Shown: in pieces, positions 12,043-22,929 of the stretch
How positions within the stretch are numbered: the stretch's first letter is position 1
Layout of the letters: every line of letters begins with the position of its first letter
NCBI GenBank assembly: GCA_905221605.1
Contig: CAJNDS010002161.1
Location: 118,763-182,762, forward strand
Length of the DNA: 64,000 bases
Reading direction: 5' to 3'
Source: Symbiodinium natans
Taxonomy: Eukaryota > Sar > Dinophyceae > Suessiales > Symbiodiniaceae
The notes under the pieces: generated by a model
What the model was told of the DNA's origin: nothing
Database searches by the model: none
The model's input: only the letters and a program-made list of their open reading frames with translations
Made by a program: the position numbers and the translations under genes

Positions 12043-12245
12043 GGTTTAGGGTTTAGGGTTTAGGGTTTAGGGTTTAGGGTTTAGGGTTTAGGGTTTAGGG
12101 TTTAGGGTTTAGGGTTTAGGGTTTAGGGTTTAGGGTTTAGGGTTTAGGGTTTAGGGTTTAGGGTTTAGGGTTTAGGGTAGGGTTTAGGGTTTAGGGTTTA
12201 GGGTTTTCTTTTTTGCCATAGGGTTTAAGGTTTAGGGTTTAGGGC
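12043..12245 (+). repeat. Long interstitial telomere-like TTTAGGG array
   Basis: About 23 nearly perfect TTTAGGG units to 12205, with one deletion near 12178. After TTTTCTTTTTTGCC there are degenerate units to 12245. This is the longest array in the window. Together with the arrays at 9757 and 11727, three lie within 2.5 kb, all in the same orientation. Confidence 0.95.
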
Positions 12246-12249
12246 TTAT

Positions 12250-15012
12250 TTGCAGCTTGAGGCCTCTGTCGCCTTCTTCGGACGGCGCTTGGAGGTCGCA
12301 CGCTTCGCCTCCGAAGGAGAAGGGGGAGCTCGCGCGTCGTGCCAAAATGCACCAAACAAGCTGCCAGGAGCTGCTGCCATGCACAATGATGGTGGATATA
12401 TATATATATATAAATAACCATGTATTGCCGGGAATATCTTTCAAATTAACAATTGATATAACATTTTCTTATTTTACACACACACACAACTCACACCGAC
12501 ACACACCGACACATTGACACCCCGACACCGCGTGCCTCCTTGGCCTCCGCTGAGGGTGCCTCGTTCGAGGCGTCACCCTCCGTGACCTGCGTGCACTGCA
12601 CAGGGTCCATGTTGTGTCAAAAGCACAGCGCCGCCAGCGCACCCAACAACTCTTGAGAGTGAAAGAGCAGAACGAAGCCAGTGGAGAAAGAGTCCAGGAA
12701 ATGCGGGCTCGGGCAGAAGCCTTCGTCTTTTTTTTGGACCGAAAGTTTCAAACCCCAGCCTGGAATGGAAAAGCCCCAAGCCCAAACCGCAAACCCCAAA
12801 TCTAAACCCGTACTGTTTAGCATAAGCCGCTCTATCTTGCCTTCCTTATGCACGGGGAGGGTCTCAACTAAGATTGCCAATCGTTTCTCCAGGCTTGTCA
12901 CTCAAGCCTTAGCAAACAGAAGCTGCAATTACAACTCCACATACGAAGTCTGACCCCTAAGCCGAGGGCTAAGGGGTTCCACTCATGAACACCATAGCGC
13001 CCCGCGAACCGCGCGAACAGCGCGAGCAGCGCGATCAGCGCGAACAGGGCAACGGAGCGTGCATGAGTCCACTTATGAGGGCACTGAGAACAAAACGGAG
13101 GCGTCCGTTTGCGCAGAGATACCCGAAATGAACCATTACCAGGGTCCTAGTGGCCATTGTAACATCTCAATGATTAGTGAAAAATTGCACGGCGCGCTGT
13201 TAGATGCATACCACCAAACCTCTATTGAACCTGAAAGAACCAGCCCACTCGGTTCTCGCTCATTCGTCCCATTTGGGGCTTTTGGAATCCATGTCCGCGT
13301 CGCCTTCTTCGGAGTGCGCCTGGAAGTGGAACGCTTCACCTCTGAGGCAAAAACGGGAGGCACTAATGTAGAGCCAAATAAGTTGCCATGAGTTGCTGCC
13401 ACGCACAACACACACCGCGCGCCGCGTGCCTCTTTTGCCTCTGCTAAAGGTGCCTCTCCGTTCGAGGCCTCGACCTCCGAGACCTGCAACTCACATGCAC
13501 CATGCATCACAGAAATAACAGAGCACTCGGTGCCGCGAAACAACAAATGCACCTGACACAACAAGCGATCGGTACCCCAGCAAGGCTTCAAAGCACACAG
13601 AACCTGTAGCCCTTGAATGCCCTTGGAATCCCTTGGAGGATCTAAGATCGCTTAAGTATACCTAAGTGATCTTCTGTTATTTAGAGCAGCGGGGAATACC
13701 TACTTCCACTGGGACGAAACGGCCTACTCTTTTCTGGCTCGTTCCAATGTGCGGCTTGTGTAATCCATATGCGCGTCGCCTTCCTCGGAGTGCGCCTGGA
13801 CCTTGAACGCTTTACCTGTGAAGCAAAGCGGGGGTCGCGAGCGTGGTGCTGAACAAGCTGCCATGCATTGTGCAGCCGTAGAAGGCTTCGCATGAGATCG
13901 CACACGACACGCCGGGCGCCTCCTTTGCCTCTGCTAAAGGTGCCTCCCCGTTCGCGGCCTCGACCTCCGAGACCTGCGTGCAATGCACATGCACTATGCA
14001 CCAAAACCCAAGGCACCCGGCGCCACAAAACAACACATGCACCTGACACAGGAAGCCGTCGGAACCCCAGCAAAAAAAACAACTTCTAAGCACACAGATT
14101 CTGGTGATCTCTAGGAAGTACAAGTTGATCATCTGTGAGCACATCTGGGGCAGACGTAGAAAATTGCAAATCTCAACTCACTCGGTTCTCGCTCATTCGT
14201 CCCTGGACTCCATGCCCGCATCGCCTTCTTCGGAGTGCGCCTGGAACTGGAGCGCTTCACCTTTGAGGCAAGAACGGGGAGTGTAGAGCCAAATAACAGT
14301 TGCCATGAGCTGCTGCCATGCACAACACGCACCGGGCCTCCTTTGCCTCTGCTAGAGGTGCCTCCCCGTTCGAGGCCGCGACCTCCGAGACCTGCATGCA
14401 ATGCACATGCACCATGCACCAAAAACACAAAGCACACGGCTGACACAAGACGCATCAGGAAGCATCAGGAAGCCGTCGAAACCCCAGCAAAAAAAAACCA
14501 ACTTCTAAGAAAGTCCAAGGTGTTCTGCCACTGCTACTGCTGTGAGCAGCCGCGGAGAATGTGAATCTCAAATTATGAAGTGCACCATTTGCGGCTTGTG
14601 GGATTCATGACCGTCGCCTTCCTCCAATGGCGCCTGGATGTCGCACGCTTCCCCTTCGCAAAGCAAAAAGGGCACCGTGCTGCAAACAGATTGCCATGAG
14701 CCGCCAAAACCATGTTCCTGTGCCTCTGCATCTTTCGCCGTCTCCTCTTCGGCCTGCGTGCTCTAAGTTCAAGGCGCACGCAGTATGCCCAGGTTGCCTC
14801 AAGCCACTTGAAGCTTAGATAGCTCGCCCCAATCCTGCTTTTTTCTGATCCTCATTCCTGTATCTTCCATTCCTACAGTAAGTCCATCACACTGTTGCAT
14901 GTGTCTGATCTTTTCTTCGCGATACCAGGCACAAGAGACCGTCTTCTTAAACGCCCCTTCCCCTCCCCGGTCCCCCGCCTTCTTCGGGCGGCGCTTGGGG
15001 CGCTCCACCAGC
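12250..15012 (-). repeat. Amplified unit carrying a repeated exon pair (basic motif + acidic motif)
   Basis: Five to six diverged copies about 400-1,000 bp apart. On the minus strand each full copy has (a) an acidic exon-like piece after a TGCAG/ACCTG acceptor, such as VSEVEASNGEAPLAEAKEA (about 13480, 13965, 14390; variant VTEGDASNEAPSAEAKEA near 12580), and (b) a basic piece such as EVKRSTSRRTPKKATRTW (about 13340, 13790, 14255; variants EAKRATSKRRPKKATEA near 12300, GKRATSRRHWRKATVMN near 14640, VERPKRRPKKAG near 15000). The Lys/Arg-rich piece looks like a nuclear-localisation or nucleic-acid-binding stretch. The protein is not recognised, and stops between copies make these exons or relics rather than one ORF. 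Confidence 0.6.
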
Positions 15013-15475
15013 ATCTGAAGGGACTGAGATCCAAATGAGGGGCACTTTTGTTGGGGAATCTACACGATAAGGAGCGCATTAAGGACTCGAAAAAGTCCTT
15101 ATTTGTGGGCTCCGTAGGCATACTGTAACAATGGAGGCCTTTTGAAAAGATGTCATGTTTTACTTCGATCATTTCCCACCGCGGGAAGGGAGGACAAAGC
15201 AGATGCAGTGGAGAGCGAAACGGGGAAGACGTGGGGACGCTTCGGATGCTTGAGGATAAAGAAGAGGAGTGTTCACTGGCAGCTTCAAAAAGGAGTAGAT
15301 GTGAAGAGAAACAGCATCTGCATATTGACCACGCGAGGTATCCAAAGAATGCCTTGCCTCGCGGGCTTGTGCCACTTCCTCGGCATCACCAAAACCAACA
15401 AAACTCCAATCAAATTCTCCTTCTTCTCTATTATTTCACCTTGTGTCTCATCTTTTCGCTCTCTTGTCTGTCTTT

Positions 15476-15612
15476 CACTCTCTCTCTCTCTCTCTCTCTC
15501 TCTACTGGCTCTCCCTACTGGCTCTCTCTCTACTGGCTCTCTCTGCTGGCTTTCTTTGCTGGCTTTCTATACTGGCTTTCTTTACTGGCTCTCTCTACCT
15601 CTCTCTACTGGT
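15476..15612. repeat. CT microsatellite and CTACTGGCT minisatellite
   Basis: A (CT)n run (15476-15503) passes into repeats of TACTGGCTCTCTC/TGCTGGCTTTCT. The long plus ORFs over 15142-15717 run through this and are not supported as genes. Confidence 0.85.
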
Positions 15613-15619
15613 TCTCAAG

Positions 15620-16770
15620 CGGCAAGTGGCGATCAGGGACGTGGGGAAGTTCTGCGCTTTTATGGAATCCTCCCTGACCAGCTCGCGGTCCTCGGCAACA
15701 CAAAAGCAGGATTGTAGATAAACAAAACGTTATCGAGCCTTTGAATGTTCCAGCTACCAATGATACAGCAGCCTTGTTTAGCCTTTCCCGTGCACCCACC
15801 CTGTGACTTTGGGATAGTTGCATTTATGGTCCCCAGCAGCTGGGCACGCTCTAGCAGTGCTCTAGCTATTTCCGAATTCAGAACCACCACGACCGCCTCA
15901 CAACCAAAGCAAGAAATTTCAGGGCCCCGGCATTATCGGCATTTAAATCCGAATTCATCGCGTGGCATCCAGCCCCAAGCCCCACGATCCCTGGAGCACA
16001 AGCGGCTGAGTGGCAGGAGAGTCAGGCCTTGCTGCTTGCATTTCTCTCAGCCTATTACACGTCTTCAATTGATGCATCGCCGAATCGTTGCTGTCAGGCT
16101 CCACCCCTTGATCCCCTTGGTCAATCAAAGCTCCAGTCCGACCCGATGTCCAACTTGATCGCCAACTGAATCATATCTTGCCGTAGGCGCCCTTGCGAAG
16201 CTCCCATCTTTTCTCGCACATGTTTGTCCGCATGTCATGTCGCGGGGTGACGTGATGCTAGCGCGTGAGAGGCATTCGCCCATTTCCTGCAAGCGTGATG
16301 AAATGAAAAAATCTCAGCAGAAAGGGGGTCTTCGTCGTCTTCGTGAAGGTTCCTCTCCATCGTTGATGCATGGATGGATGTCGTGATGAATGTCGCCATA
16401 GATGATGCATGGATGGACGGCATTATGTGAGGCCTTCCTCGTGGGTTGCAGATGCTCGCGGGACAGCCGTTCTTTTCTTTTGCAGCCCGCAGGGAGTGCC
16501 GGGGGTTGGCCAATGTCGGCCGGTGCAAGCGGCTATCCGGGACGAGCTCCGTCCCTCGCGCGTCTGCACGGCAGTTCACCATCGCCTTGGATTACGCGCG
16601 CTGGGCCGCCACCGCCAGCACGGATGCGTCGCATGCCCGGGCAAGAATGTGACGATTCTCCCGCCCACCACAAGGCCGAGCTGCCAGGAGCTCCGGAACA
16701 TGTCGCTCCACTTCCGCCGCGCCGCTTCGGACGCGGCCGCCCTGTCCTCGGGCGCGCCGTGCCGCCGCGA
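15620..16770. other. No recognisable gene
   Basis: The open frames are short and mutually overlapping, and no motif was seen. Sequence becomes GC-rich towards the retroelement at 16.8 kb. Confidence 0.5.
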
Positions 16771-16779
16771 GACAGGACT

Positions 16780-19700
16780 CAACAGTGTGGAGTCAAAGTT
16801 GCCCGCGCCCGCACGCAACAAACGTATGTAAAGCCATGAATTGCGCTCGCCGGGCAAGGAGCTCGCGGGCGAGCATCTTGCCAGGGCAGGGGCTCAGCAT
16901 CTGCTGCAGGCATGCGAGGCGGCCGCTCTGGCGAAGGTGGCGGCGTGAAGCCCGGCGTCGCCTCTTCGGGTGCCACTGGCGCCACCGCTCCCGAGGGTCG
17001 CTGGGGGGTACGCCCCGCGGGGAAGCGAACTCCACGCGTCCTCATGCATCCTCGAGTGGGCGCGGCATTGGGGGTTTTCGGTCCTTGCAACCGCGGCGCC
17101 GTTCTGTGGCGCGGTCCGTGCTGGGCGGGCTGATGGGTGCGGCGATGATGGGGCATGCGCGTGCGACCCCATAGCTTGTTGCAAGAGGGCGCCAAGCAGT
17201 GTAGTCGTCGACTGGTCGAGCGATGCGGCCAGCTCGGCAAGTTCGCGTTCGCCTCCTGCTCCATGCAAGCTAGCAGCTTGGATCCAGACGCTGCCCAGGC
17301 CGGCGGACATGGGCGGCGCGCCCCCAAAGAAGAGCGTCGCGACCAGCAGCAACCCGAAGCACAACCAGCCCCAGCACAAGGAGCAAGGCCCCCAGCCTGC
17401 ACGTAGAAAAACTCATGATGGTACGGTTTCTTTTTTTTCCCACACGCCTTTTTCCGCAGCATGTCTTCGCGGGGGTCGGGGTCGGGAGGGAGGGGCCTCA
17501 CCGCAGCGGCGGCACGCGGCTGGCGGGCGGGGACGGCATCATCGCCGTTGCTCTCACCCGCAAGAGTCAGCTCGAGCAAGGAAGATGCGAACGTGCGCTG
17601 GGCCGCAAAGGCCAAGAGCGCCGCCCATCGCGCCACCCGGTGGCGGGCCAGGAGGCGCAGGAAGGTGGCTGCTTCCGTGCCAAAGCGACCACCCATCTCC
17701 AGGCCAATGACGACCAGGCGGCACCGCCGGGCACGGAGGAGCTCGGGGTACGTGCCGTGTCGCTTGCGGCGCGCTGCTGCGGTGACAGAGCGCCCCGGCT
17801 CAACATCAGCCCGCGGGTGGGGCTCGCCCGTACGTGTGAGCGGGGAGACGAGCGGGGAGACGAGCGTGGCGTCAACCGCGAGCTGCGAGCCGTGCCAGAG
17901 GGACAAGCCGTTGGCCACGACTTCGATGCGCCTGTCGTCTGCGACGGGCACGTCGATGTTCATGTCGGCGACGCGGACGTTGCGAGCGACACGCGCACAG
18001 GCTGCGCGGCAAACCCGCGCAACGGCGCGCTCAAGTGGCCCTGCGCGGCGGCGAGCACGCTGCTGGTAGCGCACGCGGCACGGTGGTCCCCGAAAGCATC
18101 GCAGCCCACGCCGGCGCGTCGTAGCCGGTGGCGCGAAGGGCGTCGCGTGCCTGATTCGCAGCGGCCGCCGCGGGCAAGGGCACATGGCCCTGCAAGGCAT
18201 GGAGCAGCCGGTCTGCAGCTACCGGCGCTCGGGCTTGGATAACGGGCAGCGTGTCACACCAGGAGGTGCAGTGGGCAGCTTGGCGGGCAGCAACGGCGGA
18301 GCGCAGACCAAGCCCCCCAAATCGCAAGGCCAGCATGGCCAGCTGCGCCGTTCGCAGGCTGGGATCAGGCAGGGGCGCGGCCTCCAGCTGCAAGAGGCGG
18401 GTCAGGCACTGGGCAACTGCCGCATCGTGGTCCCGCGCATACGCCTCGGTCTGGTGAAGGGGGAGGACCCGGAGGAGGTGGTTGGCCCGTGGCGCAGCGC
18501 AGAACAGGAGCAGGAGCCACACTGCCTGCAAGCTGGACAACTGCGGGATGCGGCCGAGGAGTCAGTCATGCTGTGCACGTTTGAGGCGTAGCTGCGCATG
18601 GACGTACGCGTCATGACCCAATGGCGCGCCCAGCACGGTGAGGCCTTGCTGGTCGGGTGGGAGCGACCAGTCGCCGACCCACGCTGGGTCCGAGGAGCCA
18701 GCGGATCCAGCGGCGGCCAGGTCGGCTATGGACGGGTGCTCTTCACCGGCCGCATTCCATATGCGGGTCTTGCCCGCATGCAATCTGTCCCGCGCATGTT
18801 CCCACAGGGCGGCGGACAGTGCATCCAGCAAAGGCCGAACACGCTCCGGTTCAGCGACGACGTAGATGTCGTCTAGGAAGGCGAAAACGGCCTCACCCGG
18901 GAGAAGCTGGCCCTGGAGCTCGGCGAGCGCAGGGTGCTGCGCGAGGGCGCAGAGAGCTGGCATCAGAGGGTCGCCTTGCTCGCCGCCTTCGCCTTGCTGG
19001 ATGCGATGGCCGTGCCTGGCATCGTCATACCAAGTGTAGGAACTGCTCTCGGCGTAGAATTGGCGCACGTAGGGCAACAAAGGCCGCAGCGCCGGGCGCT
19101 CAAGCAGCCCCCGCAGCATGGCTCGACGGGAGGCGTGGCCCAACAGCATCAACCGGAAGGATTGTTGGCCTCAGTTGCTGCGCGGAGGAAGCAGACGACG
19201 GCTTCAGTCCCAGCACACGTGCTAAGGCCGAATTGGAAGGGCAGGCACTCCTCTTGGAGTTGGGGGCCGAACTGCTGCGCCAGAACCCTCCCGACCAAGC
19301 GGCGCAAAACATCCCCAACAACTACGGCCCGGACACGGCCATTCGGCTTTTGCAATGCGACGACTCTGCCGACGCGCACGGCGGCAAGGACGTCGTCCGG
19401 CACCTGCGCAAGCAAGTAGCTCGGCTGCATTGTGAAGAAGGCGGCTGTCCTCCTCATCATCAAGCATGACGCGGAGATGCTCATTGGTGGCGCCGCTCTG
19501 CCCGGCCGCAGAACCGCGGCGCGCGGACTGGAGACAGGCGACGGAAGCCTGGTGCGGGAAAGCGCACGACTGGTCGGGCTGAAACCCCAGAACATCAGCA
19601 TCATGCGGGCCGTATGCCTCGGGAGGGCGGCGGTCGGGGTTTGTGAGCTCGGCCAGGGTCGCCGGGGACCCTTCCGCGAGAGGCTTGGCGGTGAGCGTGC

Positions 19701-19842
19701 GGCTTGCCGCGGACAACTCGCCAAGTTGGACGAGAGACTCGGCCCGGTGCGCACGGGCGGTTTCTAAGTCAAGATGGTACGGATGAATAGGGGAGCGAAG
19801 CGAGGAAACAAGATATGAAAGTTGGATGTGGGACGTACACAA
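16780..19842 (-). mobile_element. Non-LTR-type retroelement, decayed, dinoflagellate class
   Basis: Reading down the minus strand: an upstream region (19842-19420), RT fingers with VALQKPNGRVRAVVVGDVLR (about 19350), the RT palm with GEGGEQGDPLMPALCALAQ (about 18980) and the catalytic box FLDDIYVV (18856-18879, the x-x-DD motif), then a connection/thumb-like region (18540-18050) and a C-terminal domain (about 17960-17500) with RRIEVVANGLSLWHG, DATLVSPL and RCRLVVIGLEMGGRFGTEA. The D...TxVSP...Y...C...V...E pattern suggests a PD-(D/E)XK-like nuclease; that is inference. Pieces lie in different frames (19149-19842, 18562-19152, 18031-18540, 16779-18200), so the copy is frameshifted. The frame left of about 17400 is probably non-coding flank. 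Confidence 0.85.
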
Positions 19843-20096
19843 GCCATCTAAAGACTCGGCCCCAGATCAACCATTAACAGGACCAAAAGACTGATGATGA
19901 CCGCAGGACGGATGATTTGGTTTTCTCTTCTTTTTTTCCCGCGTTTTTTTTTTTTTTTTTCTTTTCTCCCTTTTCCGCCCGCAGTGACGGATGAATTAGG
20001 GAAAAGGTTGTACGTTAGTTTCCTGTGTCACGAAGCTAAAGACCATGCAACATTTTATTCCTACAAAAAAATGTGTTCGCAAGGAAATAATATAAT

Positions 20097-20834
20097 ATGC
20101 TCCGCAGGGCGCCGCCGCCGACGCGCGCTGAGCCTTCAGAGCCTGGAAGTTGGATTCATGGCTGGCAGAAGCCGGCAACTACAAGTCCTATCGCGAGCGC
20201 CTCCTTTGCAGCTTGTCGCCGAGTTCCCGAGCTCTGCTGCGCTCCTATGCCGGGCGCGCATGCCGGCGAGTGGTTGCGAGCCATCCCCACGAGGGCACAC
20301 AGCTCCTGCCGATGGATATGCAAGTTGCTCTCCGGCGACGCCTTCGCTTGCCGCTACCCTTGGCGTCAACCCGTTGCGGTGGACATGGCGAGCCAGGCTG
20401 CCGAGCCGTGGGGGACCAATTGGGCGACCATCGCGCCGCCTGCGCTCGGAGTAGGCTGCTGGCCAAGCGTGCTCCCACTCGAGCGAGCATGGGTTCGCGT
20501 CGCACAAGAAGCCGTCGCTGCCGAAGGGCGGGTGGTCCCCCAACAATGGCTGGCGCGGACCACTGCGCCGGGCGTAGCCCCAGATTACCGGCGCCGACTC
20601 GACCTCGTCATATATGGCGCGTCTTGGCGCGCGCGCGCGCTGCGCGCGGCTGTCTGCGCGAGGTGGGAGGGCCGGTGGTGGGGGCAGCTCGGATGCACGT
20701 TGCAGCGCGCCTTGGCCTCGACGCTGTTGGGCGGTTGCTGGCGAGCGCCGGCGCAGCCTACCGGCGACCAGCACACACCGCTCGGGTGCGTCCTGGAGCT
20801 CGCCGAGGATGAGCAACCCTCCAGGTTGCCTTAG
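20097..20834 (+). mobile_element. Fragment of the same retroelement class, plus strand
   Basis: Plus frames contain VERAWVRVAQEAVAAEG-type sequence (ERAWVRVAQEAVAAEGRVVP) followed by RTTAPGVAPDYRRRLDLVIY. This is the region just upstream of the C-terminal DATLVSP domain and is shared with the plus fragment at 23.5 kb. The earlier part reads MQVALRRRLRLPLPLA in another frame. It is truncated before the nuclease-like core. Long antisense frames here (20136-21221) are shadows. Confidence 0.7.
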
Positions 20835-20849
20835 CGTGCGTGATGCGCA

Positions 20850-21650
20850 TGAGCGTGCTGCGATCGCAGAAGAGAAAAACAAGGTCAAACAAGGAACCCA
20901 AAAACAATCCGAAGGACACCAGTGCCGGAGTGGGGGACGGGCAGACGACTCACGCCAAGCGCGGCTGGCTGCGAAGGACCTGGCAGCTGCAAAGGAGAGG
21001 ATTGCTGACCATCGGAGTATATCGGAGTGCGAAGGTAGACGTGCTGGCCGCGTGGGATGGCGGGGGCGCAGCCCGGGCACGGCAGCGGGCGAGCAGGCGG
21101 ATGAAAGATGCTGCCTCGGCGCTCCACCGACTGCCGACTTCAATGCCGAGAACGACAAGGTGGCCACGCCGCGAGCCGACCAGCTCAGGGTACGTCCGCT
21201 CTTTGCTTCGGCGGGCGGCACGGAGCGCCCCTGAGGCGCCGAGGCTCAGCTGAAGATGTGAGGGGGGAGACGAGCGTGGTATCGACAGCGACCTGCGCCC
21301 CGTACCAAAGCGGGAGGCCGTTGGCGATGACTACGATACGACGCTCGTCACGCAGGCACTGGCAATGACTTCGATACGACGCTCGTCACACCGAGCAGGC
21401 ACAACGATGCACCACGTTGAGATCATGGACCAGCGCGTGCTGCCCACACTGTTGCCCCGGCCTCTCGACAAACGCGGGCTGCCCCGCGCTCGAGCGCAAC
21501 GCCGCGGGAGCGGAAGGATGCCGGACCAAGGGCATGCTGCGACGTATCCCCACGGTCATCTAGATGCCGGCGAAGGCAGCTGCAGCTAGCGGAAGCGGCT
21601 GGGCGCCATTGCTCACTCAGCAAAGCCGAACCACGCTTGGGTCCCACTTG
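20850..21650 (-). mobile_element. Fragment of the same retroelement class, minus strand, C-terminal domain
   Basis: The minus strand from 21350 reads DERRIVVIANGLPLWYGAQV, then VDTTLVSPLT. After a frameshift it gives SKERTYPELVGSRRGHLVVL and IEVGSRWSAEAASF-like text to about 21040. A 41-bp segment around GACGAGCGTCGTATCG is duplicated (about 21330-21395). The preceding piece (21650-21423) is Cys/Arg-rich. It lies head to head with the plus fragment at 20.1-20.8 kb. Confidence 0.7.
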
Positions 21651-21657
21651 TCGCTCT

Positions 21658-22927
21658 CTAACAACAATGTCTTAGCACTCGGAAGCACACGCGGAAGGAG
21701 GCGGTGCCCAAAAGATTGGCGGCGGATAGAAGCCTTTTTCTTTGAGGTCTCGTTGATCCAAGAATATCCAAGATATGCGCAGATGATTGGTGCGAGGTCT
21801 GCTCCCAGTCACTGTCGGTAGAGAATATACCACGAAGATACGAGGTGAAATGCTCCATTGATGGTACTTCTTCAGGGGAAGTACGAAGAAGTGATTCCAA
21901 TCGTGTAAAATCACGACCCGACGATAAAATGTTCGTCATCTTGTCATTCAATTTGCGTCGCTGGCGTGCTCGAAGGCGTTCAGCAACAGTTTTGCAGTCA
22001 CGACGACGTCGGAGAAGAAGTTGAAAATTCTCATTCGTCCATGGCTCTTCGAGGTCAGGAGCACGACATGAAGAAGGGGCATTGACTTCCATTGCGGATG
22101 CGACAACCGCTTTCGCTTTCGCTTTCGCCCGTTCGGGTCCACGTGAAACATTACAAGCACGTCTTCCAAATCGAGAATATTGTCTGGCTGTTTTTGTTGA
22201 AGTTTATCTCGAAGAGTTGCATGGTAAGAACTCGGATTGTCCGGGAGCCAGCCTCGTAATCCACATGGTTTTTTGCGTGGTCTTTTTGTGATCGGTGGCA
22301 CTTGAACTCTACGACGTACGGCTCTATAATCGGAGCCCACGTCAAGACTTGTCGTAGGCGCCGCGTCTGAAGAATTAATGTGCAGCATGTCAAAACAGGT
22401 TTCGGCCATTGGCAACCGTATTATACAACGATTCATTGCTTGTTATTGCCGGGTACCCGCATGCTGATTTTTGCGATGTATATGAACAGTTGCGACTTAT
22501 CCTTGCCGAAACACGTCAAATGCGTTACAAAGTTGTTCTTGGTGGAGAAATCAACACACAGCAACATGTGGGACTGCGAGGAGACTCTTTTGCAGACTTG
22601 ATAATGAATTTTCATTGGTGCTCGCGAATCGCGCGCAATCGCGCACAGCACGATGATTCATGGACGTTTTGTAGTTCCAGCATGCAATAGAACAGCAACG
22701 CCTGCTGAACCTGCATGCTGTTACGTGGTATGTAAACGATGACCGTCTTGTAATTTGCAATCCCCATGTGCGCGGCGTGTTTCACTGAATAACACCACAT
22801 CCCAATCGCACGTTGATAATTCACTCAGCATCTCCGCAAGCCTGTTTGACGTGTGTACACAAGCATTCTTGGAAAAAAACCATAAATGTGTGTGTGCCTG
22901 ACTTGCGTCAATAGTCGGTTTATCCAC
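21658..22927 (-). mobile_element. APE-type LINE fragment with an inverted internal segment
   Basis: The minus strand starts with CDWDVVLFSETRRAHGDCKL (endonuclease N-terminal part, 22850-22740) and GVAVLLHAG (about 22705). It resumes at about 22395 with TSLDVGSDYRAVRRRV, the conserved LDxGSDHRxV end of an exonuclease-endonuclease-phosphatase domain, then a linker ending at 21658 before any RT core. The missing middle (GYPHADFCDVYEQLRLIL, KVVLGGEINTQQHVGLRGD, DDSWTFCSS) is on the plus strand at about 22409-22690, so this block is inverted. AT-richer than the neighbouring GC-rich elements. Inactive. Confidence 0.82.
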
Positions 22928-22929
22928 TT

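Noticed and set aside
16779-17480. Long minus ORF continuing below the retroelement C-terminal domain
   Set aside because: GC-rich sequence keeps frames open by chance. Composition becomes Arg/Ala/Pro-rich with no conservation to the other copies.
20136-21221. 361-codon minus ORF
   Set aside because: Over 20.1-20.8 kb it is antisense to the plus-strand retroelement fragment. Only its upper part overlaps real minus-strand element sequence, and that is partly in another frame.
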